A stretch of 64,000 bases of DNA from Nitratireductor luteus (GCF_026162365.1 NZ_JAOANW010000019.1:1-64000); one strand, 5' to 3'; positions 24,165-33,863 are shown, counted from the first letter of the stretch. The notes: generated from the sequence alone by a model not told the origin. A program made the numbers and translations.

Positions 24165-25418
24165 CTATGACCGACGAAGCACGTCCTGCCATTCCGGATG
24201 GCGGCCGATCTGCGCCTTTGCGAATGGACAGAGCGGCATGATGGCGACGCCGTCGCGGCGGGCATCCTCGACCGCCTGTCTCACCAGTCGCTCACCAACC
24301 TTGCGGCCACGCAAGGCCGCCGGAACTTCGGTATGGTCGATGATGATCAACCCCTTACCGGCTCGGCTATAGGTCATCTCTGCTTCGACACCATCGATGG
24401 TCAGTCGATAGCGCCCTTTCGATGCTCCATCCTCCCGCTGGACGTTTTCGTCGCCGGCCGAAGGCGCATCCTTCGCCAGCGCCGCGTCCGGGCGGCGGAC
24501 CTTGCGTGGTTGTCCATGCGCACATTCCAGAAGATCGCGGTCCCATCCGCTCAGAGCGGCGGCCGCCTCGTAGGTCGAGACGAGGAAAGCCATCAGAGCT
24601 TCGTCGGGATCGGCCGCCGACTGCACGGCATGGTAGGGGAGGATGAATTCAGACAGGTCCTCATGCCAGAACGCGGCATCGGGCCGGACCATTGCTGCCC
24701 GGTAACCGTTCGGCGCCGGATAGGCGTAGGCGTAGAAGGCAGGATAGTCGATGCCCCCGCCGCCCGGCCAGAAGCCCGCCGACGAGACCTCGCGGTCATA
24801 AGCCTCCTGCGCCACGTCGTCCGGCAAGGCGGGAATACCGCCGGGGTGGAGCGGCGCGCGCCGTCCCGAAAAGCGGGTAATCGCCAGGTCGAAGCTGCCC
24901 CAGAACAGATGAACGGGACTGGATTTGCCGAGAAAGGAGGTGCGGAACCGATTGAAGACCTTGTCGGCCGCCATCAACGCCTGATGGAAGCGATGAATGG
25001 CGTCGCGGTCATAGGGCCGGTCGCGGTGATCTTCGGCGAAGGGTACTGGGATGGGGACTTCGTTCGGTTGTCCGTTGAACGTCGGCGTGCCGCCGAGCTC
25101 CGAAATCAACTGCACGAAGCTGGCGTGGAACGCCGCGACGGTCATCGGCTCGAGTGCGAACGACAGCTTGCGCCCGTTGCCGCAGGTGCCCACGACCATG
25201 TGCCCTCGAAGATCGAACAGGATCTCGATGCCCGGGCCGTCGGGGATCGGCGACGATGCCAGACCGTTCGGCGTGACATAGAAGGTCGCGTTCCACGAAT
25301 GGTTCAGCCACGGTGTATGAGCCAGCCGGTATTTGCCCGCGATCTGCAGGTAGAGATGCAAAGCTGAACAAGTCTCACGCCAGCTAAGGTAGTCAAGGTG
25401 GGGCCACTTGTTGCTCAT
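24165..25418 (-). CDS. DUF5996 protein fused to a small GNAT-like domain
   Basis: Predicted 417 aa from ATG 25418. Residues 1-310 match DUF5996 in style (WPHLDYLSWRETCSALHLYLQ, the HSWNATFYVTPNGL block, GFWPGGGGIDYPAFYAYAYP). A linker of about 35 residues follows. Residues about 340-417 form a short acetyltransferase-like domain of the YjdJ/Acetyltransf_CG type (HTEVPAALRGRKVGERLV, ending PFAKAQIGRHPEWQDVL). DUF5996 is functionally obscure. The two domains are normally separate, so the fusion links them. It precedes a gap and no operon partner. Confidence 0.8.
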   Translation of the reverse strand: MSNKWPHLDYLSWRETCSALHLYLQIAGKYRLAHTPWLNHSWNATFYVTPNGLASSPIPDGPGIEILFDLRGHMVVGTCGNGRKLSFALEPMTVAAFHASFVQLISELGGTPTFNGQPNEVPIPVPFAEDHRDRPYDRDAIHRFHQALMAADKVFNRFRTSFLGKSSPVHLFWGSFDLAITRFSGRRAPLHPGGIPALPDDVAQEAYDREVSSAGFWPGGGGIDYPAFYAYAYPAPNGYRAAMVRPDAAFWHEDLSEFILPYHAVQSAADPDEALMAFLVSTYEAAAALSGWDRDLLECAHGQPRKVRRPDAALAKDAPSAGDENVQREDGASKGRYRLTIDGVEAEMTYSRAGKGLIIIDHTEVPAALRGRKVGERLVRQAVEDARRDGVAIMPLCPFAKAQIGRHPEWQDVLRRS

Positions 25419-25511
25419 TTCGCTTTTTCTCCATCCAGCATCTGCTCTGTACGGGCATCGGTCATTTGGTCTTGGGTCGCTTAAGTTGTGTCCGGGCTCC
25501 ATCAGCACCTT

Positions 25512-26447
25512 TCAATCCGGAAGGGGGATGTGCTCATCCCGGTCGTCGATTGGCAAATCGAAGCGCCCCTTGCCCCAATTTTCGGCGCGCCATTCGGCCT
25601 TGGCCTCTTCGATGCGCTCCGGAGACGAGGCGACAAAGTTCCACCAGATGTAACGCGGTCCGCTGAAAGTGGCGCCGCCGAGAATCATCAACCGCGCGCC
25701 TTGGTCGCCTGCTGCGACCGTGATCCTGTCGCCGGGGCGAAACACCATCATCTGAGGCGCCTCGAAAGTCTGTCCGGCGATCGAGACGGAACCTTCAACG
25801 ATATAGATGCCTCTGTCCTCGTGCTCGTCCGGCATGGGCAGCCGGCTTCCCGGTTCGAGCTTAACATCGGCGTAGAACGTCTCCGAGAACATGGTCGCTG
25901 GCGCTACCTTGCCGTAGGCGTTTCCAAGAATAAGCCGAACCGAGACACCGCGGTCCTCGAGCATGGGCAGCACGTCCTTGCCGTGATGTTCGAAGGTGGG
26001 CGCCATATCCTCATGGGTGTCGGGCAGGGCCAGCCATGTCTGGATCCCGAACAGGCTGTTTGGCCCGCTTCGGGCGGCCGTGGTGGTGCGCTCAGAGTGG
26101 GTAACGCCACGCCCGGCGACCATCCAATTCAGCGCGCCAGGACGTATTATCTGGTCGGCGCCGGTGCTGTCCCGGTGGTGAAAGTCACCACGATAAAGGT
26201 AAGTGACGGTGCCGAGCCCGACATGAGGGTGTGGACGGACGTCGATGCCCTGTCCCGTCAGCAATTCGGCCGGCCCTGCCTGATCGAAAAAGATGAAAGG
26301 ACCCACCATCTGCCGCTTCGGCGCCGGCAGGGCGCGCCGGACCTCGAAGCCTCCAAGGTCGCGCGTTCGCGGAACGATGAGGGTCTCGATCGCGTCGATG
26401 CCAACCTCATCGGGACAGCCGGGTTCGATTGCCGGGTTCCAACTCAT
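25512..26447 (-). CDS. Pirin-family cupin protein
   Basis: Predicted 311 aa (ATG 26447; ATG 26456 also possible but its GAGG is too close). The N-terminal cupin has the metal motif PHPHVGLGTVTYLYRG and later the HSERT sequence; the C-terminal half is the second cupin. Bacterial pirins are iron-binding and some oxidise quercetin or modulate pyruvate dehydrogenase. It is followed in the same direction by the DUF5996 gene after about 90 bases. Confidence 0.9.
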   Translation of the reverse strand: MSWNPAIEPGCPDEVGIDAIETLIVPRTRDLGGFEVRRALPAPKRQMVGPFIFFDQAGPAELLTGQGIDVRPHPHVGLGTVTYLYRGDFHHRDSTGADQIIRPGALNWMVAGRGVTHSERTTTAARSGPNSLFGIQTWLALPDTHEDMAPTFEHHGKDVLPMLEDRGVSVRLILGNAYGKVAPATMFSETFYADVKLEPGSRLPMPDEHEDRGIYIVEGSVSIAGQTFEAPQMMVFRPGDRITVAAGDQGARLMILGGATFSGPRYIWWNFVASSPERIEEAKAEWRAENWGKGRFDLPIDDRDEHIPLPD

Positions 26448-26622
26448 GCGCGCCATCCTCTCCTGGGCTTTCGGACTGTCTAAACTGGCAGGCCACCGTC
26501 TACCGAACTAGCCCCGTAATACGTCAAGCTGTGTCGCAGCAAGTGGAACGTGCGGGCCATGTCGCCGAAGCAGTGCCTCCGTCAAGCGAAGGTCCTAGAC
26601 GAGGCTTCGTGCCGTTCGTGTC

Positions 26623-27516
26623 CTAGCGGTCGAAACCCCAAAGATCCGGGTTCCGTTTGAAATGCTCAGTCAGCATCTCGGTGAGCACGCGCACTTTCCG
26701 CGTGGGATACTGACCCGGCGGACGGACGACATACGCACCTGCTGCCGGTACCGGATAGCGTGTCATGATCGGAACGAGCGCGCCGGAGGCCACATAGTCA
26801 TGTATGATGCAATCGGGGAGCCAGGCGATGCCGAGGCCTGCGGCCGCCGCGGCCGCAAGTGCCATAGCGTTGTCGGCCTTGAATCTGCCCTGCGGCTGAA
26901 CCGTAACAACCTTGCGACCATCCATGAATTGCCAGGTTTCCGTTCCCTGCATGAGGGCCTGATGGGTGACTAGGTTGTCTGGCGTCTCAGGTGAGCCGTG
27001 CGCTTCGATATAATCCGGGCTTGCGACAAGCTTGCCATGGAACGGCCCGACGCGCTTCGCGATCAGGTTGGAGTCCTGAAGGTAGCCAGCCCGGATCGCG
27101 CAATCGAACCCTTCGGCGATGAGATCGACGAAACGATCACTGTAGGAGGTATGGATGTGGAGCTTCGGGTGTTGGCGCGCCATTTCCGCGAGCACCGGGG
27201 CGAAGTGGGTCGGGCCGAAAGTAAGCGGCATGGCAATCCGCAGGCGGCCGCGAAGGTCGCCGGTCGGGAGGATCGTTTCCCTGGCAGTGTCGATCTCGGC
27301 GCTGGCCCGGGCCGCATGATCCCTGAACGTGGTTCCCGCTTCCGTGAGCGCGGCGCCGCGGGTCGTTCGTGCAAGAAGCTGGACACCGAGTTCCGCTTCA
27401 ATCCGGACAAGCCTCCGGCTGACAATTGATTTGGAGACTCCGAGCCGGCGCGCGGCGGCCGAGACACCCCCGGTATCGGCCACCGCGACGAATGTCTGCA
27501 GATCTTCAATGTCCAT
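26623..27516 (-). CDS. LysR-family regulator
   Basis: Predicted 297 aa from ATG 27516 (MDIEDLQTF). The winged helix (VSAAARRLGVSKSIVSRRLVRIEAELGVQLLART) is followed by a LysR substrate-binding domain of the DsdC/CrgA-like type. It is divergent from the isochorismatase-like gene at 27662, the usual arrangement for a regulator and its target. Confidence 0.92.
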   Translation of the reverse strand: MDIEDLQTFVAVADTGGVSAAARRLGVSKSIVSRRLVRIEAELGVQLLARTTRGAALTEAGTTFRDHAARASAEIDTARETILPTGDLRGRLRIAMPLTFGPTHFAPVLAEMARQHPKLHIHTSYSDRFVDLIAEGFDCAIRAGYLQDSNLIAKRVGPFHGKLVASPDYIEAHGSPETPDNLVTHQALMQGTETWQFMDGRKVVTVQPQGRFKADNAMALAAAAAAGLGIAWLPDCIIHDYVASGALVPIMTRYPVPAAGAYVVRPPGQYPTRKVRVLTEMLTEHFKRNPDLWGFDR

Positions 27517-27661
27517 TCTGACGTTCCCCATTTCGCGACACAGATAGCCGCAATATGGCCTCAAAAATGGGAACGGCAAATTACAGCCAGGCGACGTCGC
27601 CGCTGGCGGACGCCTACCGAAAAACCCGATGCCGCTTACATCAGCAGGAAAGGAAGTCGTA

Positions 27662-28315
27662 ATGACCTTTCGCAATGGCCTTGATTCGCTTCTTCGGCCC
27701 GAAGACTCGGTCCTCGTTCTGATCGACCACCAGCCCTACCAGCTGGCGAACCTGAACAGCCACGATCCCCACATGGTGGTCAACAACTCGGTGGCCCTGG
27801 CGAAAGCCGCCAAGGCGTTCGGCGTCCCCACAACCCTGACGAGCGTGATCGCAGATCGCGGTGGTCTCATCTTTCCGCAGATCACCGATGTGTTTTCAGG
27901 ACAGGAGGTGATCGACCGGACGTTTATCAACACCTGGCAGGACCAGAAGGTTGTGGACGCGGTCAAGGCCACCGGGCGCAAGCAACTCATCATCGCCGGC
28001 CTTTGGACCGAGGTATGCGTCGCGATGCCGACGATCCAGGCACTCGGCGAAGGCTGGGACGTGACGGTCGTCACCGATGCGTCCGGCGGCACTTCGGTTG
28101 AGGCCCACGAGGTCGCGATCCAGCGCATGATCGGGGCCGGCGCGAACATGATGACCTGGCTGTCGGTGGCATCCGAATGGCAGCGCGACTGGGCCCGGAC
28201 CGAGCACGCCACCGAGCTTGCAGAGTTGCTCGTGCAGCATGCCGGCGCCAGCGGCATCGCGTTCCTGTGGGAGCAACAACTCCTCAACACGCCGCTTCCA
28301 CGCGCCGCAGAGTGA
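27662..28315 (+). CDS. Isochorismatase-like cysteine hydrolase (YcaC type)
   Basis: Predicted 217 aa from ATG 27662. Typical motifs: LVLIDHQPYQLANLNS (catalytic Asp), a central Lys-containing stretch and GLWTEVCVAMPTIQAL with the nucleophile Cys. YcaC-like hydrolases have no confirmed substrate. Its divergent LysR partner and the downstream antiporter, peroxidase and cupin hint at an oxidative or electrophile stress unit. Confidence 0.9.
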   Translation: MTFRNGLDSLLRPEDSVLVLIDHQPYQLANLNSHDPHMVVNNSVALAKAAKAFGVPTTLTSVIADRGGLIFPQITDVFSGQEVIDRTFINTWQDQKVVDAVKATGRKQLIIAGLWTEVCVAMPTIQALGEGWDVTVVTDASGGTSVEAHEVAIQRMIGAGANMMTWLSVASEWQRDWARTEHATELAELLVQHAGASGIAFLWEQQLLNTPLPRAAE

Positions 28316-28431
28316 TCTGAGCTGGGATGGCGAGCGATGCATCGCGAAAGCCAAGGTTGATCGAGCCTCGTCATCCCCATCCTGCGACACAGTCCGACAT
28401 GCCTCGCGCATGAGATCAGAAAGACGTGTTG

Positions 28432-30195
28432 ATGGCTGAAGCGAGCCTTGGGCAGGTGATCGGACCTGCGGTCGTCCTGATGGGGGCGGCGGTTGTCGCC
28501 GTGCCAGTGTTCCGGCGGATCGGGCTTGGATCGGTCCTGGGCTATTTCGCCGCCGGTCTTGTGGTCGGGCCATCGATGCTGAGCCTGATCACCGATGCCC
28601 AGTCCATTCTTCATTTCTCCGAACTCGGGGTTGTGATGTTCCTGTTCGTAATCGGATTGGAACTGCGCCCTCAAAAACTATGGGCGATGCGTGGCCAGAT
28701 CTTCGGACTTGGCTTTGTTCAGGTGGCCGGTGCGACGGTCGCCCTGGCGCTCGCAGGCGCGGCGATCTTCGGCTTTTCCGCTCCGGTCGCTTTCATTGCC
28801 GGGGCGGGCTTCGTTCTTTCCTCGACCGCCGTCATCACGTCGGTGCTGCAGGACCGGGGCGAGCTTTCGAGTGCGGAAGGCCAGAAGTCGGTCGCGATCC
28901 TGCTGTTCGAGGATTTGATGATCGTGCCATTGCTGGCGGTGGTCGCCTTCCTGTCGCCACTCTCGCACGGGCATGCCGGATGGACCGACGTCGTGCTGGC
29001 GGCAGCTGCGCTGGTGGCGCTACTGGGGGTGTCGCGCTGGGCACTGAATCCCTTCTTCGCCCTGCTGGCGCGCGCACGAACGCGAGAGGTGCTGACGGCC
29101 GGCGCGTTGCTGGTGGTCCTCGGCGCGGCGCTCCTGATGGACGCGGCCGGCCTGTCGATGGCCATGGGCGCATTCCTCGCCGGCGTGATGCTGTCGAGCT
29201 CAAGTTACCGCTACCAGATCGAGAGCGGCATCGAACCGTTTCGTGGCCTGCTCATGGGACTGTTCTTCCTCGCCGTCGGCATGTCACTTGATCTTTCCGT
29301 CGTCGCGGCCGAATGGTGGCTTCTGCTGTCCATGCTGGCTGCGTTCATGGTCGCGAAGGGCACCGTGGTCTTTGCGGTGGCGCGCCTGTTCGGCGGATCC
29401 AACCATCAGGCCGTGCACCGGACGTCCATGTTCCTGCAGGGCGGAGAGTTCGCCTTCGTGCTCTATGCCGCAGCGACGTCGGGCGGCGTGATCGATGCGC
29501 GGGAAAATGCGTTGTTCGTCACCGTCGTCATCCTGTCCATGGCGATGACACCGCTGTTCATGCTGGCGGCCGACCGGCTCTTGCGTGCCGAAGCGTCAAT
29601 GGACGGCGTCGATGTCGCGCGCAATCTGAAGGGGCGGGTACTCCTCATCGGCTTCGGTCGCTTCGGCCAGATCGCCTCGCAACTTGTGCTGTCCAGGGGC
29701 GTCGACCTTTCCGTCATCGACCGGGACCCCGACCGGATCCGCTATGCAGGCCGATATGGGTTCAAAGTCTTTTTCGGCGACGGCGTCCGGCTGGGCGTCC
29801 TGCGCCATTCCGGCGCGGGAGAAGCGGATGCAATCATGGTCTGCATCGACGACCCGAAGGTCGCGATGCACATCGTGGAACTGGCGCAGCACGAGTTTCC
29901 GCAGGCCAGACTGCTGGTGCGAAGCTACGATCGCGGACATGCCGTGGAGCTGATCCGTTCGGGTGTCGACTATCAGATCCGCGAGACGGTCGAATCCGCT
30001 TACCGGATGGGGGCGGAAGGGCTTCGTGCGTTGGGTTTCGCCGAGGTCGATGTCGAGGAGGCAACCGAAGACATCCGTCAGCGCGATACCGAACGCCTTT
30101 CCGAGCAGGTGCAGGGCGGTGTCATGTCGGGGCGGGACCGGCTGTTCACCCAGCCCATCCCGGAGCCGCTGATCGGAACAACGGCGCTGAAATAG
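28432..30195 (+). CDS. CPA2 monovalent cation:proton antiporter (KefB/KefC type) with RCK domain
   Basis: Predicted about 587 aa. Twelve or so hydrophobic segments make up the Na+/H+ exchanger domain (residues about 1-380), then a TrkA-N/RCK nucleotide-binding domain starts with GRVLLIGFGRFGQIASQL and continues to VDYQIRETVESAYRMG. Kef systems export K+ in exchange for H+ during electrophile stress and are gated by glutathione adducts; no ancillary KefF/KefG gene is visible here. The start is the second in-frame candidate; a GTG two codons upstream is possible. Confidence 0.9.
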   Translation: MAEASLGQVIGPAVVLMGAAVVAVPVFRRIGLGSVLGYFAAGLVVGPSMLSLITDAQSILHFSELGVVMFLFVIGLELRPQKLWAMRGQIFGLGFVQVAGATVALALAGAAIFGFSAPVAFIAGAGFVLSSTAVITSVLQDRGELSSAEGQKSVAILLFEDLMIVPLLAVVAFLSPLSHGHAGWTDVVLAAAALVALLGVSRWALNPFFALLARARTREVLTAGALLVVLGAALLMDAAGLSMAMGAFLAGVMLSSSSYRYQIESGIEPFRGLLMGLFFLAVGMSLDLSVVAAEWWLLLSMLAAFMVAKGTVVFAVARLFGGSNHQAVHRTSMFLQGGEFAFVLYAAATSGGVIDARENALFVTVVILSMAMTPLFMLAADRLLRAEASMDGVDVARNLKGRVLLIGFGRFGQIASQLVLSRGVDLSVIDRDPDRIRYAGRYGFKVFFGDGVRLGVLRHSGAGEADAIMVCIDDPKVAMHIVELAQHEFPQARLLVRSYDRGHAVELIRSGVDYQIRETVESAYRMGAEGLRALGFAEVDVEEATEDIRQRDTERLSEQVQGGVMSGRDRLFTQPIPEPLIGTTALK

Positions 30196-30253
30196 GCAAG
30201 CATCCAAAAAGGGCCGCTGGAGCGTCCACGATGTCCAAGAAGGAGAACATACT

Positions 30254-31088
30254 ATGGGCTTTGTCACCACCGACGACGATGTACAGATTTTCTACAAGGA
30301 CTGGGTCCCAAGGACGCTCAGCCAATTGTTTTTCACCATGGCTGGCCGCTCAGTTCCGATGACTGGGACGCGCAGATGCTTTTCTTCCTGTCGAAGGGCT
30401 ATCGTGTCGTCGCGCATGACCGGCGCGGCCACGGACGCTCGGAGCAGGTCGCCGGGGGTCACGACATTGACCATTACGCGGCCGACGCGTTTGCCGTCGC
30501 CAAGGCGCTGGACCTGAAGAATGCGGTTCACATCGGCCATTCCACCGGTGGCGGCGAAGTTGCGCGGTATGTGGCGCGACATGGCGAACCTGCGGGCCGG
30601 GTGACCAAAGCCGTCCTCGTCGCCGCCATTCCGCCGCTGATGCTGCGGACCGAGGACAACCGCGAGGGTACACCAATGGAGGTTTTCGACGGCTTTCGGA
30701 CAGCGCTGGCCAGCAACCGTGCACAGTTCTTCCGCGACGTCCCGTCGGGCCCGTTCTACGGCTTCAACCGTGAGGGCGCGGCGGTCTATGAAGGCGTGAT
30801 CCAGAACTGGTGGCGGCAGGGCATGATCGGTAGCGCCAAGGCGCATTACGACGGATCAAGGCCTTCTCGGAAACGGACCAGACCGAGGACCTCAAGGCGA
30901 TCACCGTGCCGACGTTGGTGCTGCACGGTGAGGATGACCAGGTCGTCCCGATCGCCGCCTCGGCTTTGAAGGCGGTCAAGCTGCTGCCGAACGGCATGCG
31001 GAAGACCTATCCCGGTTTCTCGCACGGGATGCTGACAGTGAACGCTGATGTGCTGAACGCCGACCTTTTAAAGTTTGTCACCAACTGA
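30254..31088 (+). pseudogene. Alpha/beta hydrolase (non-haem chloroperoxidase-like), two frameshifts
   Basis: Good ribosome binding site (AAGGAG) and start at 30254. The frame reads VTTDDDVQIFYKDW, loses one G in a G-run near 30305, continues as PKDAQPIVFHHGWPLSSDDW, HDRRGHGRSEQV and GHSTGGGEVARYVARHGEP, loses one base near 30858 and ends IKAFSETDQTEDLKAITVP, LHGEDDQVVPI and GFSHGML. Catalytic Ser (GHSTGG), Asp (EDDQVVP) and His (GFSHG) are all encoded, so a reader needs only two single-base corrections for a full-length enzyme of about 277 aa. Confidence 0.75.
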
Positions 31089-31202
31089 GGTGCCTGCGGG
31101 ACCGGGCGCCAGGCTCTGTCCCACAGTTCAACTCGCGCCATCACGAGCCCGCGAACCCGAACGCGTCCTGCATCTCGCAGCGTCTCAGAAACCTTGCCCC
31201 GG

Positions 31203-31566
31203 GGATAAGCTGCAATCTCAGGGCCGGGGGTTGCCATTGCCGATGCACCGCTGGAACGCTCGCCAGGGCAGGATGGCGACATCTTCGCCGGCAACGTCTT
31301 CGACCAGCGTCACGGCGGGCCGGTGACGTTCGGTTTCGGGCGCTACGGTCCGACCCAAACCTTGGAGGAGACTATGGCCGTGCACGACACGATGGTGATC
31401 CTGGAAGGAAAGATCACTGTCTCTGACGAACACGGATCGGTGAGACGGCAGGTCCCGGGGAGATCATCGCCATGCAGAAGGGCGATAAGGTGACGATCCG
31501 TTCCCACGAGGATGGGTCGTGACGGCTTACGTCATCCACCCTCATTGGCAACAGCCGGACGCTTGA
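31203..31566 (+). pseudogene. EutQ-like single-domain cupin, three frameshifts
   Basis: Pieces in order: KLQSQGRGLP; then after one missing base IADAPLERSPGQDGDIFAGN and RYGPTQTLEETMAVHDTMVI; then GPGEIIAMQKGDKVTIRSHE; then VTAYVIHPHWQQPDA and stop at 31566. This matches a small cupin related to the ethanolamine-utilisation protein EutQ. Shifts lie near 31233, 31455 and 31518. Its start is not clear. It follows the broken hydrolase in the same direction. Confidence 0.65.
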
Positions 31567-31669
31567 TCGCACCAGGACGCGGCGGGGGCACCTCATGGTT
31601 CCAACAGCGTCGGGATGGCTTTTTATCGGCCGAAAGCTACCGTCGATATTTGTCAGTTTGAATGTCCGC

Positions 31670-32120
31670 TCAGGTAGCTTGTCGTCCACAAGCCGTCAGC
31701 CTCCTAGCAGCCCCATTTCGGTCTTTTGAATCACACCGGTTCCGATGGTTACTCCTGGCGCAGCTTGGACGTCCCTCTATAAAATCAGGCGCATTGACCT
31801 GATGCTGGGAGCGGAGGCCGTCCACCACATCAGGTCGGCTCTTCTCGCTTCTTCCAGGGGCGAAGAAGCTATGATCGCAATGCTCCATGATGATCCGGTA
31901 CTGCTGTGGACCCGAGAATTCCATCAGATTGTCGAACAGCACCTGTCGTTTGCTTGGTGCATCATACGGGTATAGCGGATGCGGCAATTGCACATCATAC
32001 TCAACGGCGTAAGCTGACGTTTCGTCGATGACGACGCGCCCACTTAGTCCGCGATTTATGTCGCCGAGAAATTTTGGTTGCGTACTGCAGGAAGGTCGGC
32101 GGGATTTTGTCGTCGAACAT
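31670..32120 (-). pseudogene. AbiJ N-terminal-domain-like fragment downstream of hipA
   Basis: Starts with ATG 32120, seven bases after the hipA stop. MFDDKIPPTFLQYATK, an extra A near 32070, then FLGDINRGLSGRVVIDE, YAVEYDVQLPHPLYPYDAPS, KRQVLFDNLMEF and PQQYRIIMEHC. The pattern G-h-S-G, then IPH..YP.DAPNKR..L..NL..F..EQQY.II is that of the AbiJ_NTD4 domain found at the head of abortive-infection proteins. The residues after about 31830 do not continue the family, so the effector part is missing. Confidence 0.5.
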
Positions 32121-32127
32121 AGTTGAC

Positions 32128-33411
32128 CTATGGGTTTTCTTGGAGCTTGACCCGGAAACCTGGATAGGCGAAGGCCGTGCTGATGGCCTCGCAGTCCTGT
32201 TCGGAGATGCCTTCGCGGCGGGCGGTTTCGTACCAGTTCGCTTTGACCTGTTTTTCCATCGAGTCGATGATCGCTGTGGCTTCTTCGGGCTTGAGGTGAA
32301 AGCGGGCACATTGCGAAAGCATGTTATCTGCGTTTGCATAACGTCCCATGTCACCGCAGATCATGGCAAGGTCGCGGCGTTCCTGGCTGACCGGCATCGA
32401 AGGTGTCAGGTCGTAAGCCGGTGAAAGCTTCCAGTCTTTGTCCTGCGCGATGGCGGCATGGTTGCGCGGGTGGTCGTCGGTGTTCGAGATCAGCGCGTTG
32501 AAAACCATCCGTTTGAACAGTTCGGCAGCATCGGCTTTCGGCTGTGCGCTGATGCGGCGGAGTTCTTCTGCCAACAGCACATAGGACCAGCGATCACGGT
32601 GCTGGTGCGTATCCTCGGTGCGCAGGATCGTCAGGCCGCTCATCATGCGGGCGCGGCGGTAGCCCTCGTCCGTGCGTTCCCGGTCGAAGCGCTTGACCAG
32701 CAGAACGTCACGGTCTCCCACGGTGACGATGCGGCTTTGTGCTGTTTGAACATCACATGCCCGCGCAAGTTCCAGCATTGCATGCTCGACGCGCGCATAA
32801 TTCCATCTGTCGTCAGGCCGGTTGAATTTTGCGATCCAGAGACCGTCATCGTCTTCGACCACCGCCTTGGGGCGGGCGCCGCCCATCGAGGTGCCGACGA
32901 GCATAAGGTCTTCGACCTGTCCGGCTTCCGGGCCGTCCGGCACGTCCTCATTGGCGATGATCGCGTCGGCCAGCCCGATCAGTTTTTCCAGATCAAGTGT
33001 CTTGTTGAATTTTCTCTGCGGCGCTGGCGGCTTCGGGCCGAGGCCGAACCCGAGCGCGCCCGCGCGGTCGTCCGGCGCGTAGAGCAAATAGTCGATCTCG
33101 CCGAGTTGTGGCAGGCCCGCGTGTTTTTCGATGACGCAGCGCCCCCAATAGTCCGGTCCGGCATCGCGCAGCGCGCCAAACACGCCTTTCAGGGCTGCGG
33201 TCTGATAGGTCGTGCCTGCAAGCTTGAGTTCTATCGGGTCAATCGGAACAGCATCCGGATTGTCCAGGTAGCTTTTGCCATAGACGAAGCGGCCGACGGG
33301 AACGCCTGCCCGGTCCGGTTCGAGGACGAAGCGGCCTGCCGTCACGAATGTATGCGTGCCGGGCAGCATGATGTAGACAAAACATTCGGTTGCCCCGGCC
33401 TTAGAAGTCAT
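32128..33411 (-). CDS. hipA: HipA-family serine/threonine kinase toxin
   Basis: Predicted 427 aa from ATG 33411, which overlaps the hipB stop by 11 bases. N-subdomain (FVLEPDRAGVPVGRFVYGKSY) and kinase core with LVGTSMGGARPKAVV (ATP loop) and the catalytic NTDDHPRNHA (Asn310-His314) followed by YDLTPS. HipA toxins phosphorylate glutamyl-tRNA synthetase and cause persistence; HipB neutralises them. The kinase residues appear intact. Confidence 0.92.
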   Translation of the reverse strand: MTSKAGATECFVYIMLPGTHTFVTAGRFVLEPDRAGVPVGRFVYGKSYLDNPDAVPIDPIELKLAGTTYQTAALKGVFGALRDAGPDYWGRCVIEKHAGLPQLGEIDYLLYAPDDRAGALGFGLGPKPPAPQRKFNKTLDLEKLIGLADAIIANEDVPDGPEAGQVEDLMLVGTSMGGARPKAVVEDDDGLWIAKFNRPDDRWNYARVEHAMLELARACDVQTAQSRIVTVGDRDVLLVKRFDRERTDEGYRRARMMSGLTILRTEDTHQHRDRWSYVLLAEELRRISAQPKADAAELFKRMVFNALISNTDDHPRNHAAIAQDKDWKLSPAYDLTPSMPVSQERRDLAMICGDMGRYANADNMLSQCARFHLKPEEATAIIDSMEKQVKANWYETARREGISEQDCEAISTAFAYPGFRVKLQENP

Positions 33412-33742
33412 TGTCCAGCCCCTTGCCTGTGCGGGCGCGTTCGCGGCCTGCCAGCCGGTCGAGCGCGAGTCCTTCGCTGTCGGTCTGCGGATCGGCAAGC
33501 TCGTGGAACGGGCGCAGCAAGTCATAGGCCCAGAGCAAGGCGGTATAGACCGCCATGCCGGTGGCCAGTTTCCCCTTTTCCGCATCCATAACGGCGCGCG
33601 GGCCAGTGCCGATCTTCTCGGCGGCCTGCTCGATTGTCATGTTGCGGCGGAGCCTCGCCGTACGAAGGTTTTTGCCCAGGCGTTTGATCGCCTGTTCGAC
33701 CTCGTAGGGGGGAGCATCCAGAAGTAGGTTCTTTCTCGGCAT
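33401..33742 (-). CDS. hipB: HipB-like antitoxin (XRE helix-turn-helix)
   Basis: Predicted 113 aa. Helix-turn-helix: LGKNLRTARLRRNMTIEQAAEKIGTGPRAVMDAE. A Cys-free C-terminal tail (ERARTGKGLDNDF) may occupy HipA. It precedes hipA with an 11-base overlap, and three palindromes that it probably binds lie immediately upstream of its start. Confidence 0.88.
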   Translation of the reverse strand: MPRKNLLLDAPPYEVEQAIKRLGKNLRTARLRRNMTIEQAAEKIGTGPRAVMDAEKGKLATGMAVYTALLWAYDLLRPFHELADPQTDSEGLALDRLAGRERARTGKGLDNDF

Positions 33743-33863
33743 GCTTTATAAAGCCTTTTGTTGTCCTTAAACTGCTATATAAAGCATACGGCGCATTGAG
33801 GCAGTCGTCAACGAATCTGCCTTGTAAGGCATCGTAAGCCACGTAATATGCTGTTTATAGCAT
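33743..33863 (-). promoter_or_regulatory. Three palindromic operators upstream of hipB
   Basis: GCTTTATAAAGC at 33743-33754 (perfect, directly upstream of the hipB start), TGCTATATAAAGCA at 33773-33786 and ATGCTGTTTATAGCAT at 33848-33863 share the half-site TGCTnTATA. Spacing is about 30 and 75 bases. Multiple spaced palindromes are typical of HipB autoregulation, and the stretch is AT-rich. Confidence 0.75.

Noticed and set aside
24198-25367. A 389-codon plus-strand frame opposite the DUF5996-GNAT gene
   Set aside because: Shadow frame with no domain; the minus-strand product has recognisable DUF5996 motifs.
32458-33591. A 377-codon plus-strand frame opposite hipA
   Set aside because: Antisense of hipA; product lacks domains.
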